Shown piece after piece: positions 12,101-24,100 of a stretch of 64,000 nt of DNA (its first letter is position 1; each line of letters opens with the position of its first letter). This stretch comes from Asterochloris sp. CNOR1 (taxonomy: Eukaryota; Chlorophyta; Trebouxiophyceae; Trebouxiales; Trebouxiaceae), in assembly GCA_963969365.1 (NCBI GenBank), contig OZ017747.1:2976001-3040000 (forward strand), in the 5' to 3' direction. Made by a program: the position numbers and the translations under genes. The notes under the pieces were generated by a model. The model was not told the DNA's origin, made no database searches, and saw only the letters and a program-made list of their open reading frames with translations.

Positions 12101-15100
12101 CCTCTGACTGTCCTGCAGTATCTGGCCAATACACACATATCAAAGAGCAGCCAGAAAAGCGCACCCCAACCTGCTGTACCCATGTCTCCACCTCACCTGT
12201 GCCCCTGCCATCCCTGCAGAGGCTGGCTCGCGTGGAGATCCGCAAGTTGGAGCAGCAGCTGGACCGGCGCGCCAACCCGCTGTCCCCCCGAGCACTGGCC
12301 AGCCCCCGCAACCGCCTGCGCGCCGATGTGGACCCCACCAGCAATGTCTTTAGGTGGCCCCCCAGCAGCCCTGGGGTCAATGATGGGCACAATGAGCGCC
12401 TGAGCAGCCAAGGCAGCCTGCTGCAGCAGAAGCAGGCAAACGCTGAGCAGGACCGCCTCATAGAGGAGCTGGCGCACTACAGGAGCATCGCCTCACCACG
12501 AAGGTGGGCCTGTGGCGCACTGCACTGCTTGCTTGTCTTCTTGGGTCTGAGACAGGTAATGTAGAGCTGTGGCTGCTGCAAATTTGCTTCACCATGGAGG
12601 TATGCCGGCAATGCTATGAGCTTGACAATGCTGTTTGCTCAAGGCAAGTCTGCCTTTCTGCCGGAGCGTTGCTTTGCCCCAGAGGTGTGCTTGTGCTGTG
12701 TGCCGGTAATCAGTCCCTGAGTGGCCCATGGAGGCGATGCAAAGCTTGCCGCTGCCGGAGCATTGCATCATCAGCAGGTGCGTCTATGTTGCTGTTGTGG
12801 AGCCTGCCCTCAGGGGGCAGGTTGTCTCTGCTGCAGAGCAATTGACAGTGGCTCCTGGCGCACATGGTTGATCCCTGTAGGTGGGCCTGTGCTGCGTCAT
12901 TGCCTGCTGGTCCCAATTCAGGAGTAGGTCTGCATGCTGACACTGTAGCCCTACGTGATGTCGACTAAACCCAGATCTGGGCATGGCTCAGTACGCCAGC
13001 TGCCCCTGCATGTTGCATCAGGGCTGTAGGCGCTCTTCAGGCGTTGCCATACAGCTTATGTGCTGCCTTAGTGGTGTGAGGCATCTTGACTTTCATCAGG
13101 CTGACACACACACCTTGAGGGGTCCTGCACTATAATCATCAAGCCTCCCAGCAACTCACTCTTTGCACGAACTCTGGAATCTCTACACGGTCACCTCAGC
13201 TGCCTGATCACAGCAGTCAATCCATGCCCTTCAGGCTGCAGGTGTTGGAGAGACCTCTGCCTGGGGCCTTGCCTGTCTCTCACAACCTCCAGCCCCCATC
13301 CACCACCTTCTGACAGCAGCTGTAACCTGACCTGCAGGCTGCAGGCCATGGAGATCGACTTGATCACGGCTCGCGGCCAGGTTGTCTCACAGCAGGAGGT
13401 CATCTGTTCCCTGCAGCACCAGCTGGCGGTGTCGCAGCACCACCTGCAGCAGCAGCAGCACATGGCCCGAATGTTTGTGCCAGAAAGCGGTGTTGCCAGC
13501 GGGCGCCACGCCCGGGGTTTGGAGCAGGCGGGGCGGCCCCCGGGCGGTGCGCTTATTGTCAGGCTTTCTGACTCGTGCAGGGGTGGCTGCATGCCGCAGC
13601 ACACATGTGATCGATCCTCCTGCTGTGCTCTATGCATGTGTGAGAGGGCTGGCGTAGCTTGAAGGGTGCTTGGCTGTGTTACATGCAGCTGCGGGAGATG
13701 CCTTTAGCTTAGGTGCCTGCCCAGCTTGACAAGTCAGGAGGTGTGACGAAGGATACCCCAGACTTTGCTCAGGAGATCTCGGATTTACAGTCTGGTACCT
13801 CAAGCTGCTCCCTGCATTCAGACACCTCACACACTGCCTGCGCAGGACGAGCAAGGTCTCCCCCAAGGACAAGCCACATCAAGCTAAGCCCAAACAGCAA
13901 ATTGGCAGATGCCATTGTGCATTATGGGCTGCCGCGGGACATCAAGGCCTACTTACGGACAAAGGCCAGCAGCATCAACTCCCCCAGGCAGCACATGCCA
14001 GGTCAGGCAATGACAAGCTGCACTGGCAGCACTTTGGGCCTCAATGGGATCATGAGCAAACAGTCTGCAACAGCTCAACCCAGTAGCAGGCGGAATGGCC
14101 TGCTGCCCACTGCGCACTGGCAAGACTGCATCGCTGGCTGCCAACTTGCTAGCTTGTACGGCAACTGTCGATGACTCAGCATGAGTGCAGGCTGCCCTTA
14201 CTGCAGCTCCACCAAGCTCTCTGGCGGGACCAGGGCGCAAGCAACTCCAAGCCTAGATGGGCTGCAGCCCAATATCTGGCTGCTCAGTCTGCTGGCCTGA
14301 ACATGCATCAAGCTCTTTACTGATTGCTGTACAGGCATGGGCAGGCATGCGAGCGATGCAGAGGTCCGCATGCGCCTGCAGCAGAAGCAGGGCCTGCTGC
14401 GCGAGGCCCACCACCTGATGCTGATGGAGACGCTACAGCTGCGGGCCTACTACCCGCCTCTGGCCACACCTGAGGACACCCAGGCCCACGCTCACGAGCT
14501 GCAGGCCATCCTGCGCTTCCTGGAGCAGCATATGCACAGGTGGACCACTGCCTGCTGCTGGTCTGTGTTCCTGCTGCCTAAAGAACAGGTGCACTGGCGG
14601 GTCACGGCCTTTCTGCAAGCTATGGCAGTCCATGCTATGCGTCCTGGGGCAGCATAAGCACAGCTGCATTGCTGCCTGATCTTTGGTGTGTGCAACACAG
14701 AAAGGTCACGAGATGTGGCACATGCACACAGAGCACTGGTTGCATTGAAGTCCCAATTCAATGACAGGAGCTGCTTGTGACAATCTGCTTGACATAGACA
14801 CTGCCATGACCTGCTCCAACCCTGTCTGACAATAAATTTAGGCTTGCGTCAAGCTTTCAGTTGTATGCAGCCTGCCTAGGGGACTGACCTTGGCGGCCAT
14901 GGTGCAGCCCCAGCCAGTGTTCCCTGTGCTAGATCAGTCAATGCAATCGCAGCTTACTCATCGCATATCCTCCAGGTGCCTGGGGCGCCCGTCAGCAGTG
15001 TGCAGAAGGTCACTCCACCACCACTCAGCCATTCAGGGTAGAAAAGGCTATGAGACGGGAGTGGTGAAGGATGTGGAAGGATGTGCTGTTGATAAATCTG

Positions 15101-18100
15101 CCATAGGACTTGCAGACTGGTCTAGTGATGCAAGATGTTTGATGTCTGCAGCATCCTGTAGGAGGGCAAGGTGGGCAGTGCCCAGATACAAATTCTGCAT
15201 TTCACGGCTGAGGTGTTCTTTACTCGCTTATGCTGTCGGGCGCCGTCTGCAGGATCATGCAGGAGGTCGACGCTCTGCCTCTGGACGACCATGCAGCCAT
15301 GCCCCGGGCCCGTTCCTACTCCAGAGAGTCCCGCAGCCGTTCTGTGGCCTCGCAATCAGCTGAGCTGGCTGTCGCAGTGTACAGCCCTTCCCACAGCACT
15401 GCGGCATCTGTCAGGCCCACAGCTGAGCTAGTGGTCTCCCCAAAGGCTGAGGGCTCGGGCGCATGGGAGCGCAGGACCATGGATGCAATGAATGGCGAGG
15501 AGGGGTTTGAGTCACAGGCCAGCCTGAGAGACATGCAGCCGTTGCCAGAAGAGCCTGCAGAAGGTGGGGCATGATGCACTGAATGTGCACTGCCCTGTGA
15601 CATTGACATTAAGCCAATATGGAGGGCATGCAGGCAGGGCAGAGGAGGCCAGGGATGCTGGCCAGGCCCCTTCTGCTCACTGCTGAGCATGCATCTGGGT
15701 GCTAGAGTATGCCTCCTTTGGAAGGCTGCTGGCAAAGCAAAAGCAGCCTGCAGCAGGTGCGCCACAATGGACAGAGAAGACCCCTCATGCCCTGGTCCAG
15801 CCATGGCAACATGCAGGCTATGCTGAAGGAGGCTGCAGAAAGTGAGGCCTGCTCGCCAGATGTGCACTGCCCCTGATGTTCCATTGATGGCAGAGTGTGG
15901 GGACCCGCATGAGGGGCCTTTACAACTTTGGGCATGCTAGCTAACCTCTAAGGACACCAGAGAGTCCTGCTTCAACCCTTGAATCTTCCGGTAGCCAGCT
16001 AGGGCATAGCAGAGGCTGCAGCAGGCAGCATCATGAGGAGCTTTTGCTGAGCTTGAGGCACCATCTCATCTCCTCAGGGGACATCCAGCAACCAGGCTGT
16101 TGCTTGACCTGCAGGTGTTCTTGCTGAGCAGGGCCCTGCATCAGAAGAGCTGGCTCCCCCAGAGTCGGCAGCGGCGGCTGAGCGTGCCAGGTCGCTGGCA
16201 AAGGTGGAGGCTGAGGCTGCTGCAGCCATGGCAGAGCTGGTGGTTGAGGCGCAGCAAACAGCAGCTGCACAGCCACAGGAGGCTGTCTCTCAGAGAAGCA
16301 CAGCCGAGCAGCTGCAGGAGGCCACTCCCTGGCGAGGGACGGCAGAGCGGCCGCACAAGGACGCTGCCTGGGGAGGCATGGCTGAGCAGCCGGGCGTACA
16401 GCACCTGCCCCCAAGGCCCCTTGAGCCCACACCTTCTGGGGACCTGAGGCTGCCTGAGCGCAATGAGGCACAGCGTGTCACAGCTGACGCAGGTGAGCGA
16501 GACGGAGTCCGCTGCTTGCTTCTGACAGGGTGCGTGAATGACACAAGCACTAGGCCCCTTCAAGGATGCCAGCAGCTGTGGCCCCAGCTTACTGTTGCAG
16601 CAGGGTCTGCTCGTCACATTAGTCTGCCTTCTTGTACTGTGCATCATTGTGGCAGCGTCGTGAGCACTTTGTCCTTCTTCCTTGTGAAAGCTGCAGCTGA
16701 GCAGGCAGACTGCCGTGTCAGCCGGCAGGGTTCTATGAGCCATGCAGATGCGGAGGCCAGGCAGGAACAATGCCATGAGAGCCAGCACCACTGCTCACGA
16801 GTGCCTGCACGTGCAGAGGCTAAGCAGAACAGCGTCCCGTCAGCCAGCAGCCTTCTGCATTCCACACCTTACCCACGGTTCAAGAGGAAGGCTGCCATCC
16901 AAGCCCAGACCTCCCATGCCTGCAGATGCAGACACCAATCGGGAGGCCTCTGCTGAGGCTGATGGGGCGGCTGTGGTGGAAGTTGTTACCTATGATGGTG
17001 GCGCAGCTAAGGCAGAGCAGGGGTCGCGTGTGACTGCGGAGCAGGCAGCCTCTGCCTTCCATAACGCCTGCGCCAGCAGCCTGCAGCGCCGGGAGGATGC
17101 AGAGCATCCCTGGGGGCACATGGCTGAAAAGGATGACGGTGGGCTCTGCCAGCTCAGTGCTGTTGGCCAATTGAAGTGACTTAGCACCAGTGCGTGAGCA
17201 CACTGCTGCATTGCCTGCAATGTCGGCAGTGGAAGCGCTGGCTGCTGATGTGATCAGTAAGACAGATCCTTCTACGGCCTTTGGGTACATAAATGCCAGG
17301 CCTGCAGCGGCTGAGGTTGTGAGGGCTTGCAGACCCATCCCTCTATCTTTATTGTGAGGAGGCTGTGAGTCCCAGATGTGCTACGCAATGCATGTCGCCA
17401 GCCTGGTAGCTCCAGCAGGCAAGATGCCTCCTGACAAGGCTCACAGAGCTAAGATTTACTCGGTGAGCTGCATATGCTGCCTGCAGATGATGACCAGTGT
17501 GCTGATGCTGCTGAGGCTGAGCTGATAGAGGCCGCCCCTGCTTCCGCTGGCCCCAGCCTGCGTAGCACTTACAGCCAGGACTATGGCAGTGAGACCCCAG
17601 CTACAGAGGGCGGCCTGCAGGCTACCTACAGCCAGGACTTTGCTGCTGAGCCCCCAGCTGCAGAGGGCGGTGGGTTGCGTGCGACATACAGCCAGGACTT
17701 TGAGGCAGAGCCTGAGACTGCAGAGGGTGGTGGAAAGTGTGCCACCCACAGCCAGGACTTTCAGGCAGAGGCAGCTCAGGGAGCAGGTGACTCGCCCTCC
17801 TGGCCCAGTGTATGCCATGAGACTGCAGCTCAGCAACAAGTTCAACTTGCTGAACAGAATAGCCTGACTTGCTCAGGCTGTCCTCCTCCTATGTTCTCCC
17901 CACTGTCTTTGCTTGGCTGACCTACACATGGCGCAATGCAGATGCGGGGGACCCTGTGGGGGACAGCCAGCATTTTGAGGCAGGCTCTTCAGCAACGGCA
18001 CCTGCAGAGCCTGTTGCGCTGGCCGCAATTCAGCGTTCCATGTCCATCCCTCCTCGCCTGATAGATGATGTCGACCCCGGAGCCCTAGACCCCCCACCAG

Positions 18101-21100
18101 CACAGGTCCCTTCAGTAGCCACAGGGTGCCAGTCAGAAATAGTCGACTCGAAGTGGACTTCAGACGCAGCCGAGCGCCAGCGCGCTGCTGCTGCTGTCGC
18201 CCAGACTCAGCAGGCCCAACATGCGCAGCGCAGCCCTCAGCTGTCCCGGCGTTCCACAGCCGAGATTGAGCCGCGGTGGCTGGCCCCTGCACTGCAGGCC
18301 AGCAGCCCTGCCAGCGCTGCTGCCCCCCCTGCCACAGTGCAGCAGCGCTTCTCCATCCCGCCCCGCCTGACAGAGGACATTGACGCTGAGGTACCTGTGC
18401 CTGCGCCTGCGCCGGAGCCTCAGCTCAGCGGTGGCACCTCCCTGCTGCTATCGGCCGTGATGGGGATAGGTGTGGATGAGGTGAGCCTGCATGAGCTGTC
18501 CTTTTCGGCTTGGCTGACAGCCGTCTGATGTGGGGCAGAGACTTTAACAGCATTGCGCCTGCCAGCGAAAGCTGCCGCTGCACACCTTAAAGCAAGCCAG
18601 CGGGCAGGAATTGGTCTTAAGGAGGTGCAGGGAGTAGCTGGGGTCACTGGCTTGGAATACTCTTGCACAGCTGTCACCTTGCTAGGCAGATCCCCTCTGT
18701 AACAGAGAATGGCATGAGAAGGTGCGGTAGCAGCAGGCTGGATTGGCCTGCATGATAGTTTGCAGGGCCGCTTTGCTTTGAGCTGCCTCAGCCCACACAT
18801 CTGCAGGCGCATGAAGGCGTGAGGGACCTGCAGTGCTGATGGCCACTGAGCACCAGCTGCAAGGCTTGGCATGCCTTTGCTGAAATGGCAGTGTCCCTGC
18901 ATTGTTGCTGTGCTGTGGGAGGCATACTACGGCGCTCCTGATAGTGCATGAAGCCCGGCTGTACACTTCCAAACACGCTTTGTAGCTTGCAAAGGGTGGC
19001 ATGCCTGCTTGGTACTAGTCTTCAGATTGTGCTCAGTGTTGCAGCAGGGACAGCAATGCTGGGTGCAACAGCAGAAGAGCAACCTGCTGCCCTTCCTGCA
19101 CACCTCTGCAGCTCTTTGCACTGGTGCCTTGCCTTCAGGTGCAGCCCATGTCAGCCCATGTCGCCTTTGCTGCAGGCTGGTGAGCAACATCTACTGCCCT
19201 CTCTGCATCACCCCCAGCAGCTGTGCTGGCGCATCAGTTGCGGCCTCACATCAGCTGTGCTGCCTCTGCTGCAGGGTGATGACGAGAACCTGCTGCCCTC
19301 GCCTCGTTCCTCCCAGGCGGTGCTGCCTGCCCACATGGGGCCCCCCAGGGCTCTCCCGTCGGCCCAGGGCAGCGAACCTGAGGAGCGCGCCGACAGCGAG
19401 ACTGCCGAATCGTCTGCCACTGACGCAGAGTACAATGCTGAGTCTGTGGAGAATGCCTCCCTCCGGCCTGTGTCTAGGCCTGACATAAGGCTCCCCTCCC
19501 AAGGTGGGTTGGTCTCGTTGTTTGCTGCCTGTTGCTTCAAACTGCTGCTGTTGGTGGGATGTCAGATGGTGTCCCTCTATGAATGGTGCACCCGTGGATC
19601 TGTGTGCACTCAGGCCGCCATCCACCAGCCAACCTGTCTCACCAGTGCACTACTTACGCCTGGCTTGGCAGTCACAAAGTGCTTTGACAGAGACTCTACT
19701 GCACCTGCAAATCAACCAGCTGCCTGCTGCTTGCTCAGTGGGCAGGGCTTCAGCAGGTGCCACAGCATCTGCAAGCTGCCCTGTAGCCTGCTCCATCAGC
19801 CCATTGCTGCTCTTGCAGACGATGTTGAAATAGGGTGCAGCAAGCTGCCAGCAGGGCAGGTTGACAACATGCCCAGCTGCCTCCCAGCTCACCTTGCCCT
19901 TCTGCCCTGCAGATGACATCGACACCCTGTGCAGTGGGCTGCCAGCAGTGCAGGAGGAGGACCTCCTGCAGGGGCAGTACGCGCTGCTGGCCCCAGCGGC
20001 CTTGCAGAGCGCTGCTGAGCCGCAAGCCGACCTCGTTCGCAAGTGCAGTGGCTTGAACCCCTCCGCCCGCTCCACTGCCGACATCGAGCCCGAACTGGTT
20101 GCCGCAGCCCACGCTGCGATGGCAGCCGCGACAACTGCAGCTGCTGAGCCCAACAAGCTGGGGGCAGCAGCCCTCACGCTGGTGCAGCCCCCAACGGTGG
20201 CAGCCAGCAACTTGGGAGAAGTGGAGGACAATGTGGCACCCCTGTGCAGTGACAGCATGGCCGCTGCCCGCCCTGAGGCTGAGCTCATTGCCCACCAGCC
20301 GCCGTGGGCCCAGGCACATCCCACCAGCGCCCTGGGGGTGCAAGATCTAGACAACCTGGAGGATAACATGCACCCCTTCTCTCGCACCATCCCCCGCAGG
20401 AGCAGGGATGCTGCAGCAGCCGCCAGGGCGGCCAGCAGCAGCCCTGACAGTGGCACTGCTGGGCCTGGGGGTAGGGTGGGTGCTGGCCTGGCACCCCGGG
20501 TGTATGGGCGCAGCCAGAGCCAGCAGCAGGCCGCTGCCACAAAGCCCAGCAGGGTGTACAGGGCCAGCCTGTCAGGCAAGCTGGAGACGGCCATCATGGG
20601 CCCCACCAGTGCCAGGGATGCTGCAGCGCGCTCTGCAGCGGGAACCCCCAGCCCTGTGAAGCCCCCGTCCCCAACTGCTGAGGTTTCTCAAGGGCGCCTG
20701 CAGCCCCAGGCCTTTGCGGCCTACCTGACGGCTGCACCTGGCAGCCCCGTCAGGCGCAGCCACAGCGATGCGCAGCAGCAGGCCGCCTACATGAGGCAAC
20801 AGCCCTCCCTAGGCGGCAGGGGCCAATCCCCTCAGCTGCTCGCCGCGCCAGCAGCAGGAAGCCCCCAGCTTCCTGCTGCTGCTGGCGATGGGGTGCTTGC
20901 CCGCCAGAGATCTGCAGGCACAAGGAGGGTGCAGGCTGGGATAGCGCAGGGCAGCTTTCAGCCTGCTGAGGTGCAGCTCAAGCGCCAGAGCGCCACTGGG
21001 TCGCCCTACAGCTCGGTGCGGGCCCCTGCGGTGGTGTCGCAGAGACAAGGCCTCGAGCCCACCCCTGAGCCCCACAGCCAGAACCACTCTGAGGTCCCCC

Positions 21101-24100
21101 AGCTGCTGAAGGCGCAGGAGTCAGCTGCATTGATGTCTGGCACACCCGGGGGTCGGGCTGCCCCTGCGGTCCCCCCCAAGGGCGCGATGGTCTTGCAGGC
21201 TCAGGGCCCCCCGGGCTGGCAGCTGGACTCAAAGCAGCAGGGGCTGTTCCTGCAGTCCACACCGCATGCGCATGGAGCTGCGCCTGTGGTGGTCTTTGCA
21301 TCTGTGCCTCCGAACCACCCGGCAGCCGTGACTGTGCAAGTGGACACCAGGCCACACCCAAGCAGTCTCCAGGCACCACCTCTGCCAACGACAACTTCAG
21401 CGGGCACAGATGGAACCTGTTCTCTGCAACGCGCCAGCTCTGGCAGGGACTCTGTAGAGCAGGTTTCAGGCAAGTCCTGCAGAGGCATGTGCCTGAGGTG
21501 TTGTGCACCCAGAGTGCTTCACTTTGCCAAGAGTCGTGCTTTGAGGGCGATCTGCATATGCTCTGCAAAGTCATACATACTCTTCCTCAGCCTTGCCCAA
21601 AAGGTTCCCGCTTGTCTTGCTGCAGGCGTCCTGCCCCGAGTGCCTGTCCCCTTGGCAAGCAGCCCTGGTCTATCCACATCGCTCAGTGGGAGGGGAGGTG
21701 ATGGCAGCATGCCGGCTGGGGCCACCGTTGCAATGCTTCAGCAGCTGCCTACTGTGTCAGCGACTGCTGCCCAACCCACGCTGACAAGTGCTGCTGTGGA
21801 GTCGCTGCCTGAAGCTGTCATGGTGACCCCTGTCACTCAACAATCCAGCCAGCCCGCACATGGTGCGGCCAGCCCAGAGGCCTCTGTGCCAGCATCCTTG
21901 GCCAGCCCAGCCCACTCCAGTAGGCCCTCGGCGGGTGCTGCCAGCCCAGTAGCATCTGCGTCATCAAGTTTAGCCAGCCCAGCCCGCACAGAGGCCACAA
22001 CGCCGTTCAGCGAGGTGGGCGTTGGGCAGCACGGTGCTGCGGCTTTCCAGCCGCCGTCACCGCAGTGTGCTGACCTCCCAGAGGAGCAGGCCCTGCGTGG
22101 CAGTCCTGTGCGCACAGGCAGCAGCAGGCGCAGGCTGCAGCTGCAGACTCTGACTGAGTCAGACGAGCCTGCAGTGCTGGGCAATGCAGCACGTGTTGCC
22201 AGCATGGGCTGCAGGCGTAGCATAGAGCTGCATGCTCCCACTGCCTTGGAGGAGCAGTATGTGGACCCCTTGGAGCAGAGGCAGCCAGTGCGGCAGCATG
22301 CATCAGAGCAGGGCACGGAGGCTGCTGGCACCCGTCAGCTGTCTTTCAAGTCTGCATCCGTGCAGCCGGCACAGGGGCAGACAGCTGCCATTGATGTGCC
22401 AGCGGGGCCAGGTGCTCAGAGTCGCCAGGGCAGCCTGCGGCAGCGAGATGTTGATGCAGTGCTGGAGGGGCTGCTGGTGGACTTGCGGCCCACCCAGGTA
22501 AGCCAGGTTTCTGTCACCTTTGAAGGCCTCTGGTGCACATGAAGCATGCAGCCCAAGTGTGAGCTCTGGGAGAGGCTGCAAACGCTTTCATGTGTGCACT
22601 AAAAGCTCTAAGCTGGTAAGCAGAGCTACATATATCTTCAGAGGAGCACAGGTGATGCACATCAGCTCACCTTGGTGTCTGGCACCTGCCGGAGGTAGGT
22701 CGCAGGACTGCCAGCCGGCACAAAAGGGATGCTGATGACGTGCTGCAGGGCCTGCTGCACGACAGTGACAGGCTGCCAGCAGCCCTGCCTGAGCAGCTGA
22801 CAGCCCCGGCAATGGCAAGTCAAGCTTCCCCGGGAGCTGATGCTGCCACTGGCAAGGCAACGGCAGCCCCTGCTGTGAATAGCTCAGCCGATGGCCCTGC
22901 TGCCCAGCTGGGGCGCCTGACTGCTGCCAGCCCCACAGCTTCTGCGGCTGCGGTCCACCCGGCACCACGGCAGACTGCCATCATGGTCAAGCATGCCTCC
23001 CTTGTTCAGCGCAGCCCTGCCAGCAGCAGGCAGCAGTCACTAGCTCCTGCTGCTGGTGCCACAGCCAAGCAGCTGCTGCGCAGCATGTCGGCAGAGCGCA
23101 CCAGCACTCTGGGTCTGCGGGCTCCTCCAGCTGAGGCGCGTCCAGCGACCAAGCTGCGGGGCCTCCCAGCTGCTGTGGAGGACGAGCAACAGCCTGCCAA
23201 GGTGAGCGGGTCGATCACCTCATGTAAGGGACTGCCAGCCATTGCAGTTCTTCACTCAGGCATGGCCAGGCAAAGGGAGTCACACCCACATCTTTCAGAC
23301 TGGCATCTCTACGGTAAGCAAATCAGCCATTAAAGTTGCCTTACATGATTGAATTCCCCCCTGCCACTCATACAGGGAGCAGAGGAGCGCAGCAGCTTTG
23401 CAGAACAAGTCTTGCTGGCAGGGGGGCTCTGGTCTCATCAGCTGATGCAATGCAGCAGCGAATCATCTTACGGCAGGATCTTGCTGGTGCAGGTGGGCGG
23501 CCTGGATGAGGCAGTCTCGCCTGTCTCCAGCGCTCAGCCTCAGGGCCCCTCTGAGCAGTCCAGCATGCTGCAGGCGGTGCCGCTGCACCCTCCCAGCCGC
23601 AGTGGCACTTTGCAGCGACGGGATGCAGATGCTATCCTGGCAGAGCTACTGCAGGCTTCAGGCGCCCCAGAGGAGCTGCCAGTCAGGCAGGATCAGGTTG
23701 CTGCTGTCCAGCAGGGTGCTCAGCCAGGAGACCTGCCTGGCCAGGACGCACAGATGGTGCCAGCAGCCACCAGGGAGGCTGCGCCAACAGCCATTAACGG
23801 GGCTCCAGCACCCGCTTCTGCAGTACACGGTAGCCCAGCTGTTGAGCCGGCCCAGCAGGCTGCCCTGAAGCCCGTACCCTTACCGGCCCTGTCTGTACGC
23901 AGCATGCCGCCGGCTGCGGAACCCAGCTGGCCCCAGCCCAGTGAAGACACAGATGCTCTGGTTTATGACCTGCTGGCTAGAGCTGAAGGGCAGCCTTGTT
24001 CTGGCAGGCGGCCGCAGTTGCCAGAGCCTGGGGAGGGTGCAGATGCCCCGACAGGCAAAGTACTTACAGGAGCAGAGGTGCAGCCTTCTGCTGCTGAACA

